Made by a program: the position numbers and the translations under genes. Source: Kordia sp965224175 (GTDB taxonomy: Bacteria; Bacteroidota; Bacteroidia; Flavobacteriales; Flavobacteriaceae). From it: a DNA stretch of 64,000 nucleotides. Positions within the stretch are counted from its first letter, which is position 1, and each line of letters starts with the position of its first letter. Below, piece by piece: positions 1 to 8,911 of the stretch. The stretch is taken from NCBI RefSeq assembly GCF_965224175.1, contig NZ_OZ245041.1, positions 2,356,001 to 2,420,000 on the forward strand, in the 5' to 3' direction. Under the pieces are notes generated by a model. The model was not told the origin of the DNA. It saw nothing but the letters and a program-made list of their open reading frames with translations, and ran no database searches.

Positions 1-40
1 AGAAAATGAATAATTGAGTTTTAATTACCTACAAAACGTT

Positions 41-994
41 ATGACAACAATTCCCAATAACAAACGAAATTTAGTCCGAATCATGTATGATATTGCAAAA
101 GATCATACTATTGATATTACTTCTTTTTCTTTTGATTGGATTTTGAAATTGTCTAAAAACGGAATTCATAAACATATTTTTGGCTATAATTTTGAAATCA
201 ACTCTTCTACTGCTAAGATGATTGCAGGAGATAAAAGTGCGGCTTCTGATTTATTAAAAGCTGCCAATATTACCACCGTTGAACATACATTGTTTTTGAA
301 TCCAAGTATGGAAAAATATGTTGGTAGTTTTGGAAATTGGGAACAAATTCTAGCTTATTTCCATGACAACAATCAACATATCGTATGTAAACCAGTAGAT
401 GGAACTGGCGGAAATGGTGTATTAATGGTCGCAACAGTTACTGAATTAGAACAAGCCATTCATACCTTATTTTCAAAACATAGAAGTATTTGTTTATCTC
501 CTTTTTATGATATAAAAAAAGAATATAGAGCTGTCATTTTAGATGGTAATGTTCAATTATTGTATCAAAAAAATATTCCTTTCATTGAAGCTGATGGTTC
601 AAAAACAATTTTAGAATTACTACAATCAACTTTTTCGGGTGAAGCTTTAGATAGTGTTATCGGTTCTTTTTCTAAGAAGAAAGATCTAAGTTTCAGTGAT
701 ATTCCTCCAAAAGGAAAAATCATAGAAGCCAATTGGAAAAGTAATTTGGGTGAAGGTGCTCAAGCAGAAATACTAGAAAATGAAGCTATCGAAAATCTTG
801 CTATTAAAGCAGCAAATGCCATTAACATTCGTTTTTGTTCGGTAGATATTATTGAAACAACTTCGGGTGAGTTTTATGTTATGGAAATTAATTCTGGCGT
901 GATGATTGAGCATTTCCTTAATAGCAATCCGCAAGAATATGATCGTATAAAAGCTATTTATGAGAAAGCGGTTTTGCGGATGTTGGAGGTTTAA
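41..994 (+). CDS. ATP-grasp domain protein, RimK/glutathione-synthase-like
   Basis: The protein has about 317 residues and the features of an ATP-grasp ligase, an enzyme that joins a carboxylate to an amine or thiol through an acyl phosphate. The glycine-rich nucleotide loop KPVDGTGGNGV lies near residue 118, EYRAVILDG follows mid-protein, and the metal-binding end FYVMEINSGVM is near the C terminus. I place the start at the ATG at 41. A TTG at 14 is in frame directly after a stop and would add nine residues. The substrate cannot be told from sequence. The nearest relatives are the RimK group and the ATP-grasp half of bifunctional glutathione synthases. An upstream gene may end at position 9. 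Confidence 0.72.
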   Translation: MTTIPNNKRNLVRIMYDIAKDHTIDITSFSFDWILKLSKNGIHKHIFGYNFEINSSTAKMIAGDKSAASDLLKAANITTVEHTLFLNPSMEKYVGSFGNWEQILAYFHDNNQHIVCKPVDGTGGNGVLMVATVTELEQAIHTLFSKHRSICLSPFYDIKKEYRAVILDGNVQLLYQKNIPFIEADGSKTILELLQSTFSGEALDSVIGSFSKKKDLSFSDIPPKGKIIEANWKSNLGEGAQAEILENEAIENLAIKAANAINIRFCSVDIIETTSGEFYVMEINSGVMIEHFLNSNPQEYDRIKAIYEKAVLRMLEV

Positions 995-1028
995 TTCAAT
1001 TACATTTCTACAGCACTCCATATGACAA

Positions 1029-1625
1029 TTATTTTTTCATAAAATCCCGCAACGTATCATAAAACGCTTCTTGCGTAGGACGATCTTTCGGAACTTCACG
1101 CAACGGTTCAACCTCACGAAGCGTTTCATGACAATCGGCTGGCAATTGTTGGTATAATTGTGTTCCTTTGGTTTTCCAAGCAATCATTTCGTCACTGACT
1201 TGCTTAATGACTTTTGCTGGGTTTCCAACCACCAAACTACGTCCTGGAATTACCGTTTTTGCTTTAACAAATGCCATGGCTCCAATGATACTTTCGTCAC
1301 CAATTTCTGCATCATCCATAATGACAGTATTCATTCCAACCAACACATTCCTACCAATATTAGCTCCATGAATTATCGCGCCATGACCAATATGTGCACT
1401 TTCTTTTAATACAATGGATTTTCCTGGAAACATGTGTACGGTACAGTTTTCTTGTACATTGACACCATCTTCTAAGATAATTTCGCCCCAATCACCACGA
1501 ATTGCTGCGCCTGGTCCGATATAACAATCTCTTCCTATAATTACATTTCCTGTGACAGCTGCCAACGGATGTACAAAACTACTTTCGTGTACTACAGGAA
1601 TGTAACCTTTAAATTCGTAGATCAT
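1029..1625 (-). CDS. paaY: PaaY-like gamma-carbonic anhydrase family protein
   Basis: This is a 198-residue left-handed beta-helix protein with hexapeptide repeats through residues 15-130. His64, His81 and His86 are spaced like the metal-binding histidines of gamma-carbonic anhydrases. The C-terminal helix with repeated REVEPLREVP matches PaaY, the thioesterase-like accessory protein of phenylacetate degradation that removes dead-end CoA esters. The ATG at 1625 is chosen because it gives the family N terminus MIYEFKGY. The longer frame to 1667 adds an atypical 14-residue stretch. It lies on the same strand as the paa genes but is separated from them by one plus-strand gene and a repeat. Confidence 0.85.
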   Translation of the reverse strand: MIYEFKGYIPVVHESSFVHPLAAVTGNVIIGRDCYIGPGAAIRGDWGEIILEDGVNVQENCTVHMFPGKSIVLKESAHIGHGAIIHGANIGRNVLVGMNTVIMDDAEIGDESIIGAMAFVKAKTVIPGRSLVVGNPAKVIKQVSDEMIAWKTKGTQLYQQLPADCHETLREVEPLREVPKDRPTQEAFYDTLRDFMKK

Positions 1626-1824
1626 ATTTTTAAGTATTGAGATTTTTATTGTGTAAAGATACTGCATTTTCGATTTCGTATGTGCATCTATTTCAAAAAG
1701 CGCTGTAACGACTTTTAAAAACAGTACTTCAATATCAAAAATGTTAAATTTCTACAAATCACGCAATACTATGTAAGTTTCACTAGAGATTTTACTACTA
1801 CTTTAGTATAAATTTGAAAAAGCT

Positions 1825-2115
1825 ATGAATTATACATCACCATCTTGCATCATACAAAAAGAAGACATTCCTACATTGAAGTTTTCTAAAACAGAAATTT
1901 TAAAAAATCCTAAAAATCGTAGTTTGAGATCTCACTATTTACAAAGAGCTACAAAACTTGGAAACTTATTGAAGAATAAGGTTACCATTTATTTTAAAGA
2001 TCATACGAATCAATTAATGCAAGTTACAACTACAATTTGGGCAGTAACGACTGATTTTGTTGTATTAAAACAAGGTATTACGATTCCAAAAAGAAGTATT
2101 CTATATATTGATTGA
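1825..2115 (+). CDS. conserved small hypothetical protein
   Basis: The protein is 96 residues and basic in its first half, with a beta-rich second half ending KQGITIPKRSILYID. It has no signal peptide or membrane segment. I recall similar short proteins in Flavobacteria with a threonine-rich strand, a tryptophan and a closing IP...I motif, but no function is known to me. It is the only plus-strand gene between paaY and the rest of the paa cluster, so it is probably transcribed on its own. Confidence 0.6.
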   Translation: MNYTSPSCIIQKEDIPTLKFSKTEILKNPKNRSLRSHYLQRATKLGNLLKNKVTIYFKDHTNQLMQVTTTIWAVTTDFVVLKQGITIPKRSILYID

Positions 2116-2279
2116 TCAATGTATTTTTTTACCCCCAAAGTACAGAATAAGCAAATTATTCAAAAAATGAACTTCAAAACGTCATTCCGAAGAAGCATGA
2201 CGAAGTAATTTGCTTTTCTAATACACAGATTACCACTAATCTCTTCTAAATTCTAGCAATGACATATTAAACTAAAAGT

Positions 2280-2402
2280 GTCAGTTCGAGTGGTTTTTAT
2301 AAAGCAAAGTGAAATAAAAATTGTATCAAGAACAGCTACGAAATTCTAAGCTGTTCTCGATATAATTTTCTCCATTTTATTCCGAAAATCACTCGAACTG
2401 AC
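2280..2402. repeat. nested inverted repeat, dispersed intergenic element
   Basis: The outer arms CAGTTCGAGTG (2282-2292) and CACTCGAACTG (2390-2400) are perfectly complementary over 11 bp. An inner pair, AAGAACAGCT and AGCTGTTCT, sits around 2329-2358. The element would fold as a two-level hairpin. A diverged copy is at 3286-3401 and a partial copy lies near 26867-26957. The rest of the 2116-2492 gap has no gene. At about 2180-2215 it carries a second repeat type (CGTCATTCCGAAG, then GACGAAGTAAT) that recurs near 6950-6990. Confidence 0.75.
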
Positions 2403-2492
2403 GTTTTGAGGAATCGTATTTAGTGATGAGAGCAATCTCAATTCTTTTATATTGAGCGCAGTTGAAATACACTACTAAATACTAAAATCTAT

Positions 2493-3245
2493 TTATGCAA
2501 ATCGTTTCAACGTCTCTTTTGTAAATTCCGAAAGTACCAAACGTCCTGAGATTGCTGCGCGTTCTGCTAGTAAATCGTCCCAGTTTTCCGTTCCTGTCCA
2601 AAATGCTTTTTTCATTTCTGCCATGGCTTCTGGATTGTAGGTACATAAGTGATTTGCGAATTTTGCTACTTCTTCGTCAAGTTCTTCGTTAGAATCAAAA
2701 ACCTTCATGTACAAACCTTTGCTTCTCGCCCATTCTGCATCGTAAAAACTGTTTGCATCAATCGCAATTTGCGACATTCCGCTTAAACCAAGTTTACGTT
2801 CTACCGCTGGTCCAACTACAAATGGTCCAATTCCGACATTTAATTCACTTAGTTTGATGGAAGCATATTTTGACGCCATGCAATAATCTACCGCGGAAGC
2901 TAACCCAACACCGCCACCAACAGTTTTTCCTTGTACACGTCCAATAATAAATTTTGGGCATTTACGCATCGCATTGATTACGTTTGCAAATCCTGAGAAG
3001 AAGATTCTTCCTGTTTCTGCATCATTGATATTGATGAGTTCTTTGAAGCTTGCACCAGCGCAGAATGTTCTATCTCTTCCACTTTTTAGAACAATAACTT
3101 TGATATCCTCATTGTTTCCTGCATCTGTAATGGTTTGTGCTAGTTTTGCTAATATATCACCTGGCAAAGAGTTATGTGCTGGATGAAAAAATTCGATGGT
3201 TGCTACACCATTTTGTATGTCTTGTTTTACGTATGGATCGCTCAT
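2493..3245 (-). CDS. enoyl-CoA hydratase/isomerase family protein, paaF-like
   Basis: This is a 250-residue crotonase-fold protein. The oxyanion-hole segments are FCAGASFKEL (around residues 61-70) and KTVGGGVGLASAVD (around 105-118). The glutamate of LSELNVGIG aligns with the first catalytic Glu of crotonase, while the second position appears to be Gln, judged by eye. By position next to paaZ it may hydrate 2,3-dehydroadipyl-CoA (the PaaF role), since paaG is elsewhere in the cluster. A hydratase for another acyl-CoA is possible. It follows the paaZ end of the cluster after one unknown gene. Confidence 0.75.
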   Translation of the reverse strand: MSDPYVKQDIQNGVATIEFFHPAHNSLPGDILAKLAQTITDAGNNEDIKVIVLKSGRDRTFCAGASFKELININDAETGRIFFSGFANVINAMRKCPKFIIGRVQGKTVGGGVGLASAVDYCMASKYASIKLSELNVGIGPFVVGPAVERKLGLSGMSQIAIDANSFYDAEWARSKGLYMKVFDSNEELDEEVAKFANHLCTYNPEAMAEMKKAFWTGTENWDDLLAERAAISGRLVLSEFTKETLKRFA

Positions 3246-3285
3246 GGTAAAATGTTAAATTTTAAATGTAAAATTATAAATTGCT

Positions 3286-3401
3286 GTCAGTTTGAGTGGT
3301 GAATCTGTAATTCGTTGTATCCAGAACTACTTAGAATTTCTGAGTATTTCTCGATATATTTTTTATTTCCGCTTCGCTCCATAAAAAACACTCGAAATGA
3401 C
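3286..3401. repeat. second copy of the nested inverted repeat
   Basis: The arms GTCAGTTTGAGTG (3286-3298) and CACTCGAAATGAC (3389-3401) correspond to those at 2280-2402. The interior again carries a GTATTTCTCGATAT-like segment. It fills the space between the paaF-like gene and the unknown gene at 3404. Confidence 0.7.
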
Positions 3402-3403
3402 GT

Positions 3404-3904
3404 TTAGGTTATTTTATTATTGTTAATTATTAGTTCTGTCTCAGTAATATCACAAAAATCGTTTATCAATATTTCGACATCTTCTTCTATTAAGAGTTTT
3501 AATTGCGCAAAAGTAGGATCATTTTCTTTTTTATAAGTTACCTCTACATTCAAAATTTCTTTATCCAGTAAATTATATAATTCAAGTATGTTTACCACTT
3601 TCCATTTTCCGCCTTCATCATCAACATACTCTTCAAGTTCATCTTTGATATAATCTTCAATAGAATTTTCATGTCCATCTTTTGCATACTGAAGTGCTTT
3701 CGCTGGATTCAATACTTCCCAATATGGAATCCAAACATCCATAAAGAATCTATGCCATACATTATCATCCGTTTTCATCCAAGCAAACACAGGTTCACTA
3801 GAATTATTTACTTCATGAAATAAGTATTTAAAAAACACGGTCTTTTTTCCTATCGGCGCTTCAATTTTTCCTGCATAGGATTTTATAAAGTCTTCTAATT
3901 CCAT
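3404..3904 (-). CDS. hypothetical protein inside the paa cluster
   Basis: I do not recognise this 166-residue protein. It is acidic and soluble-looking, with no signal peptide or membrane span. It has a tryptophan- and proline-rich centre (WIPYWEVLNP, near residue 58) followed by a run of Asp and Glu. It sits 29 bp after paaZ and is bounded on the other side by the inverted repeat at 3286-3401, so it looks like an insertion into the pathway operon. Base composition resembles its neighbours. A pathway role is not indicated. Confidence 0.6.
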   Translation of the reverse strand: MELEDFIKSYAGKIEAPIGKKTVFFKYLFHEVNNSSEPVFAWMKTDDNVWHRFFMDVWIPYWEVLNPAKALQYAKDGHENSIEDYIKDELEEYVDDEGGKWKVVNILELYNLLDKEILNVEVTYKKENDPTFAQLKLLIEEDVEILINDFCDITETELIINNNKIT

Positions 3905-3933
3905 TTCTCGGGAGTTTTGAACAATTCAATCTT

Positions 3934-6426
3934 TTATAAAAGTCCAAACTGCTCAAAGTGATGCCCAAAATGTTTCGTATTCATTAAGCTCCACTCAAAT
4001 TTGTCTAAGTGTCCGAAGACTGCATTCTTCGTCGTTGCTTCTGGATTTTCTTTGAAATATGCCTCAAATGCATCATATGCTTCTAGTAATTTCGCTTTGG
4101 CTTCCGCAAGATTTTCATAACGTGTTTCTGATATTAGCTTCTCTAATAGTTTTGGGGCGTCAAAATTTCTAGGCATTTTATCGTGTGTATACAGACTATC
4201 GTGTACTTTTTCTAAATATTTTTCTGGTGTTTCTATTTCGAAATCTTGAATTTCCCCAGAAGCAACTTTCAGCGTATACTCTAAATGTTCTACCATTTGT
4301 TGAGCAGACATTTTTCCCCAAGCTGGTTTTGCATCTTCTGTCAGTTTTCCTAAATAATTTTTAATTGTGTTTTTATTGATCGTTGCAAATGGATTTTTCT
4401 TTTGAACCATCGTTAAGATTGTGGCAATTGCAACTAATTCATCTTCTTGATCGAAAACCTCAACAAACCATTTTACAATTCCGCTTGGCAATTCTTTTCC
4501 ACGTGAATCACGATCTACTTTTTCTTTACATGTCAATCGCACATAAATAGTATCATTATGGTAAATTGGACGCAAGAAACGGCATTCTTCTAATCCGTAG
4601 TTAGCTGCCACTGGTCCTTTGTTTGGATACACAAATAATCCTGCCGCAGCAGCAATGATAAAGTATCCATGTGCTGTACGCTTTTCAAAAATACTTCCGT
4701 CTAACGAAGTAATATCTGTATGTGCATAAAAATGATCCCACGTAAGGTTTGCAAAGTTGATAATATCTGTATCAGTAACCGTTCGCTTGTGCGTTTTTAA
4801 CGACATTCCAGCTTCAATATCTTCCCAATGATATGCGAATGGATGTTTCTCCGTTTCTTTGTATTCGGCATTCGCCTGATAGATTCCTGTAACTTCCGTT
4901 AGTGTGGTTGGTGAACCTTGAATTGCGCAACGTTGCATATAATGTTTGATGCCTCGCATTCCACCCATTTCTTCTCCGCCACCAGCACGTCCAGGACCTC
5001 CATGAACTAACAATGGTAATGGTGAACCGTGACCTGTACTTTGCTTTGCCATGTCGCGATTTCCAACCAAGATTCTTCCGTGATGTGACGCAGCTCCAAC
5101 AACATATTCTTTGGCACGTTTATCCTCATTTGTGAATATAGAAGATACTAATGAACCTTTCCCCATTTGCGCTAATTCAATAGCTTCGTCCATGTTTTTG
5201 TATGGCATGATGGTACTTACTGGTCCGAAGGCTTCAATTTCGTGAACATTTGTATTTTTGAATGGATTGTTTTCTCTTAACAAGATTGGACTTAAAAAAG
5301 CTCCTTTTTCGCCATCTGCTCCAACTGCTTCAATAGCATCTAGAGTTCCGTAAACAATATCTGCCGTTTGCGCTAGTTTAGAAACTTGATCTTTTACCGA
5401 TTGTACTTGTGTTTTATTGATTAAAGCACCCATGCGCACTTCTTTGCGTCTTGGATCACCGATAGTAACTTTACTTAGTTGTTTTCCTAAAGCAATCTGC
5501 ACATCTTCCACTAAGTTTTCTGGAACGATGATTCTTCGAATTGCGGTACATTTTTGACCGGTTTTTACGGTCATTTCTTTACGAACTTCTTTGATGAAGA
5601 GGTCAAATTCTGGAGTTCCAGGCACGGCATCTTCTCCAAGTACAGAACAGTTTAATGAATCTGCTTCCATTGTGAATGGTACAGCTTCTTGCGTGAGTCT
5701 AGGATGTGCTTTTAGAATACGACCTGTGTGTGCAGAACCTGTAAAGGTGACTACATCTTGTGATTCTACAGTATCTAGAATTGATTTTGTCATTCCGCTT
5801 AACAATTGTATTGCTCCTTCTGGTAAGATTCCAGAATCTACAATGACTCTTACTACTGCTTCTGTTAGATATGCTGTTTGTGGCGCTGGCAATACGACTG
5901 CTGCCATTCCTGCCATCCAGTTTACAGCACATTTTTCTAACATTCCCCACACTGGGAAGTTGAATGCATTGATATGTACAGCTACTCCACGCTTTGGAAC
6001 TAAGATATGATGTGCCATAAAACGTCCACCTCGAGAAAGATCGATTGGGTCGCCTTCTACATGATACGGTTGATTTGGAAATAGCTTACGCAAAGAAGCG
6101 TTGGCAAATAGATTTCCGAATCCACCTTCGATATCTATCCAACTGTCTACCCGTGTAGCTCCAGTTTTGTAACTGATATCGTAGAATTGTTCTTTTCTTT
6201 TATTGAGATACAAAGCTAGTTTTTTGAGCATGTTTCCACGCTCTTGAAAGGTCATTTTTCGAAGTTTTTCGCCTCCTTTGGTTCTTCCATATTGCAAGGC
6301 CGCAGGAATATCTAATCCTTCTGTAGTTGCAAATCCGATGGTTTCTCCTGTTACGGCATCAAACATTGGAGAACCGTCTCCAGTTCCTTGTGTCCATTGT
6401 CCGTTGATGTAGCTTTGTAAGATCAT
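3934..6426 (-). CDS. paaZ: PaaZ: oxepin-CoA hydrolase / semialdehyde dehydrogenase with an extra C-terminal DUF1569-like domain
   Basis: PaaZ opens the oxepin-CoA ring and oxidises the resulting aldehyde. Residues 1-515 form the aldehyde dehydrogenase domain with Glu254 and catalytic Cys293 (TGQKCTA). Residues 530-675 form the MaoC-like hydratase, with Asp564 and His569 in WDHFYAH, the pair known from E. coli PaaZ. Residues 680-830 are additional. They contain MSAQQMVEHLEYTL and end with KHFGHHFEQFGLL, resembling the DinB-like DUF1569 family. E. coli PaaZ ends at about residue 681, so this is a fusion. A 698-bp repeat-filled gap precedes the gene, so it may have its own promoter. Confidence 0.95.
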   Translation of the reverse strand: MILQSYINGQWTQGTGDGSPMFDAVTGETIGFATTEGLDIPAALQYGRTKGGEKLRKMTFQERGNMLKKLALYLNKRKEQFYDISYKTGATRVDSWIDIEGGFGNLFANASLRKLFPNQPYHVEGDPIDLSRGGRFMAHHILVPKRGVAVHINAFNFPVWGMLEKCAVNWMAGMAAVVLPAPQTAYLTEAVVRVIVDSGILPEGAIQLLSGMTKSILDTVESQDVVTFTGSAHTGRILKAHPRLTQEAVPFTMEADSLNCSVLGEDAVPGTPEFDLFIKEVRKEMTVKTGQKCTAIRRIIVPENLVEDVQIALGKQLSKVTIGDPRRKEVRMGALINKTQVQSVKDQVSKLAQTADIVYGTLDAIEAVGADGEKGAFLSPILLRENNPFKNTNVHEIEAFGPVSTIMPYKNMDEAIELAQMGKGSLVSSIFTNEDKRAKEYVVGAASHHGRILVGNRDMAKQSTGHGSPLPLLVHGGPGRAGGGEEMGGMRGIKHYMQRCAIQGSPTTLTEVTGIYQANAEYKETEKHPFAYHWEDIEAGMSLKTHKRTVTDTDIINFANLTWDHFYAHTDITSLDGSIFEKRTAHGYFIIAAAAGLFVYPNKGPVAANYGLEECRFLRPIYHNDTIYVRLTCKEKVDRDSRGKELPSGIVKWFVEVFDQEDELVAIATILTMVQKKNPFATINKNTIKNYLGKLTEDAKPAWGKMSAQQMVEHLEYTLKVASGEIQDFEIETPEKYLEKVHDSLYTHDKMPRNFDAPKLLEKLISETRYENLAEAKAKLLEAYDAFEAYFKENPEATTKNAVFGHLDKFEWSLMNTKHFGHHFEQFGLL

Positions 6427-6477
6427 GTTGTTGTTAGTTTTTTGTTGATTCGTTTGCTTGTTAATTTGTCTATTTGT

Positions 6478-6812
6478 TTTGCTTACTCAGACGTATTTAG
6501 TCACGAATTCACGAATTATCTTTGTTTGTGATGCTTCTCTTTTTGATAAACACGAATTTTGTTCCTTTTTCGATGTAAACTGTTGCTTTATTTATTGTTT
6601 ATCTGTTCGTTTATCATTTCTTTGCTTACTCGTATGCTTTTTACCACGAATGCACGAATTGTTTTTGTTTGTGATGCTTCTCTTTTTGATTAGCTCGAAT
6701 TTTGTTTGATTTTCGATTTAGAATCTGAATTTTTGATTCTTGCCAACCTGTTCATTTTATAATTTATTTTGCTCACTCGGACGCATTTTGCCACGAATTC
6801 ACGAATATTTTA
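6478..6812. repeat. three diverged tandem copies of a ~145-bp unit
   Basis: Copies begin with TTTGCTTACT at 6478, TTTGCTTACT at 6621 and TTTGCTCACT at 6768, so the period is 143-147 bp. Each continues with a CACGAAT..CACGAAT doublet. The first two also share TTTGTTTGTGATGCTTCTCT and a following TCGAATTTTGTT-like stretch, and the third copy is cut short. The array lies in the 698-bp gap between paaZ and paaJ. The open frame at 6458-6709 is made of this repeat and is not a gene. Confidence 0.75.
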
Positions 6813-6943
6813 TGCTTATTCTATATTTTGAAACTTCTCAATACTCAATTCTCATAACTCAGTACTAATTTCTTAGGTTTCTTTGAGTTTCCTATTTTCA
6901 TGGAAACGTTGGCGTTAGCGATTGAGACGGTATCCTTTTTGTT

Positions 6944-7105
6944 TTGCAACGTCATTACGAGGAGTTTGCGACGAAGTAATCTGCTACTTTAGAAACAGAT
7001 TGCTACAATAGATTACAAATTTAGCTCACAATGACTCTATTTTAAAAAGATATAGCCGAAAGCGCGACCGCAAATGTTCACTTCGAGAGTCTCAGTGAAC
7101 ATTTG
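6944..7105. repeat. intergenic repeat cluster ending in a strong hairpin downstream of paaJ
   Basis: From about 6950 the sequence carries CGTCATTACGAGGAG and GCGACGAAGTAATCTG, a repeat type also seen near 2180. It ends with a perfect 12-bp inverted repeat, CAAATGTTCACT at 7071-7082 and AGTGAACATTTG at 7094-7105. The hairpin lies 20 bp beyond the paaJ stop on the minus strand. It lacks a following T-run, so it may stabilise the 3' end or attenuate rather than terminate. Confidence 0.6.
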
Positions 7106-7124
7106 TGGGAACGCTCAAGTTATT

Positions 7125-8336
7125 TTACATATTCACATTTTCAATGATGGCTGCATAGCCTTGTCCGACACCAATACACATGGTGATGAGTGCGTAACGC
7201 TTGCCTGTTTCCTGCAATTGTAATGCCGCTGAATAGGCAATACGCGTTCCTGTAACTCCTAACGGATGACCAATGGCAATAGCGCCTCCGTTTGGATTGA
7301 TTCGCGCATCATCATCTGCCAATCCCCATTCGCGAATGCAAGCTAAACTTTGTGCTGCAAAGGCTTCATTGAGTTCAATAACGTCCATATCATCCATTGT
7401 TAATCCTGCTTTTTGGAGTGCTTTGTTGGAAGCATTTACAGGTCCAATTCCCATGATACGCGGTTCTACACCTACAACAGCCGAACTTACGATGCGCGCC
7501 ATTGGTTTTAGATTGTATTTTTTGACAGCTGCTTTGGAAGCTATTATGGTTGCTGCTGCTCCATCGTTGAGTCCAGATGCATTCCCTGCCGTAACACTTC
7601 CGCCTTCTTTTTTGAATGCTGCTCTTAGTTTTGCTAAGATTTCTGGTGTTGTGGTTGGCTTGATGAATTCATCTTGATTGAAAATGATTGGATCTTTTTT
7701 ACGTTGCGGAATTTCCACAGCTACAATTTCTTTGGCTAAACGTCCAGATTCTTTTGCAGCTGTTGCTTTCATTTGACTTCTGTAAGCAAAGGCATCTTGA
7801 TCTTTACGAGAGATATTATACTTCTCCACTAAGTTTTCTGCCGTAACACCCATTCCGTCTGTTCCATACGCAGCGTGCATTTTTGGGTTGATGAATCGCC
7901 ATCCGAAACTGGTATCGTACATTTTTGCATCGGTTCCAAAAGCACTTGAAGGTTTTGCAATGGCGTATGGTCCGCGTGTCATGTTTTCCACTCCGCCAGC
8001 AATGAATAGATCGCCATCACCAGCTTTGATTGCTCTATTGGCATGAATGATGGCTGATAATCCAGAACTACACAGTCTGTTTACCGTTTCGCCAGGAACC
8101 GTATATGGCAATCCTGCTAATAACAACGACATGCGCGCTACGTTACGATTGTCTTCTCCTGCTTGATTGGCACAACCAATGATTACATCGTCGTATGCAT
8201 CTTTTGGAATGTTTGGATTTCGATCTGTTACTTCTTTGATGACCAAAGCTCCTAAATCGTCTACACGTTTTGTTGCTAATGATCCTTTGAATTTTCCTAT
8301 TGGAGTTCTTACTCCATCTATGATGTATGATTCCAT
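7125..8336 (-). CDS. paaJ: PaaJ: 3-oxoadipyl-CoA/3-oxo-5,6-dehydrosuberyl-CoA thiolase
   Basis: This 403-residue thiolase cleaves 3-oxoadipyl-CoA to succinyl-CoA and acetyl-CoA and performs the earlier C8 cleavage. Nucleophile Cys89 is in NRLCSSG, His357 in GHPLGVTG and proton-donor Cys387 in CIGVGQG. NEAFAAQ is also present. Length and motifs fit the PaaJ/PcaF group. The start MESYIIDGVRTPIG is canonical. It lies between paaZ and paaI, with AT-rich leader sequence similar to that before paaH and the paaF-like gene. Confidence 0.93.
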   Translation of the reverse strand: MESYIIDGVRTPIGKFKGSLATKRVDDLGALVIKEVTDRNPNIPKDAYDDVIIGCANQAGEDNRNVARMSLLLAGLPYTVPGETVNRLCSSGLSAIIHANRAIKAGDGDLFIAGGVENMTRGPYAIAKPSSAFGTDAKMYDTSFGWRFINPKMHAAYGTDGMGVTAENLVEKYNISRKDQDAFAYRSQMKATAAKESGRLAKEIVAVEIPQRKKDPIIFNQDEFIKPTTTPEILAKLRAAFKKEGGSVTAGNASGLNDGAAATIIASKAAVKKYNLKPMARIVSSAVVGVEPRIMGIGPVNASNKALQKAGLTMDDMDVIELNEAFAAQSLACIREWGLADDDARINPNGGAIAIGHPLGVTGTRIAYSAALQLQETGKRYALITMCIGVGQGYAAIIENVNM

Positions 8337-8484
8337 TTTGAAATGTAAGATTTTAAATGTAAAAGTGTGGTTTCTGTTTTCGAAATCTATGTTACACTTT
8401 TCATATATTTTTAGCCTTTGTTCTTATTTTTTACTTGACGATTATTGATTTTAAAATTTACAATCAAATATCGTTAATCTTAGA

Positions 8485-8898
8485 TTATTCTTCCCAGTCC
8501 TTTTGAGTTCGATACACGACACCTTTAAACAAAGCAATGAGTTCATCTCCACGTTTTACTTCTACGATATTGAAGCCAAGTTTGTTTTTTACTTTTTCGA
8601 TGACAGATTCCGCTACAATAAAGTCACCTTCTTCCAATGCTTCAATGTGATTGATAGATGTTTCTATGGAAACTGCGTATTTCCCATGTGTGTTTGCCGC
8701 AAATCCAAAAGCAGTATCTGCCAATGAATAACTGATTCCTCCATGTGCTTTCCCCATACTGTTAAGCATGTCCTTTTTGATAGTCAATCCTACTTTACAT
8801 CGTCCAATTTCACATTCTAGAATTTCGATTCCGAGCCATGTACTGAATGGATCTTGGCTTAGCATTTTAGTTGGTATTTTTGTTCCGCTTAAAGGCAT
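8485..8898 (-). CDS. paaI: PaaI hotdog-fold phenylacetyl-CoA thioesterase
   Basis: This 137-residue single hotdog protein carries AHGGISYSLADTAFGFAAN around residues 51-69. That contains the HGG turn and the aspartate that in PaaI activates water for thioester hydrolysis. It releases CoA when hydroxylated or stalled CoA esters build up. An internal ATG at residue 12 (MLSQDPFSTWLG) could be the true start. It lies 14 bp upstream-side of the four-helix-bundle gene in the same operon. Confidence 0.9.
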   Translation of the reverse strand: MPLSGTKIPTKMLSQDPFSTWLGIEILECEIGRCKVGLTIKKDMLNSMGKAHGGISYSLADTAFGFAANTHGKYAVSIETSINHIEALEEGDFIVAESVIEKVKNKLGFNIVEVKRGDELIALFKGVVYRTQKDWEE

Positions 8899-8911
8899 TA
8901 GTTTTTAGGGA

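Noticed and set aside
5591..6010. 139-residue plus-strand open frame inside paaZ
   Set aside because: It lies wholly within the conserved aldehyde dehydrogenase coding region on the other strand. It is a composition shadow.
6431..6440. Second TetR half-site before paaZ
   Set aside because: TTGTTAGTTT matches one arm of the paaE palindrome, but the opposite arm is absent and the site abuts the start codon. A single 10-mer is too weak.
6458..6709. 83-residue plus-strand open frame
   Set aside because: It is built from two copies of the tandem repeat, and its protein repeats itself (SRIIFVCDASLF and HELFLFVMLLF). It lies in an intergenic gap and has no family resemblance.
6478..6812. Possible CRISPR-like array
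   Set aside because: The repeats are long, imperfect and number only three. There are no short identical repeats with unique spacers and no cas genes.
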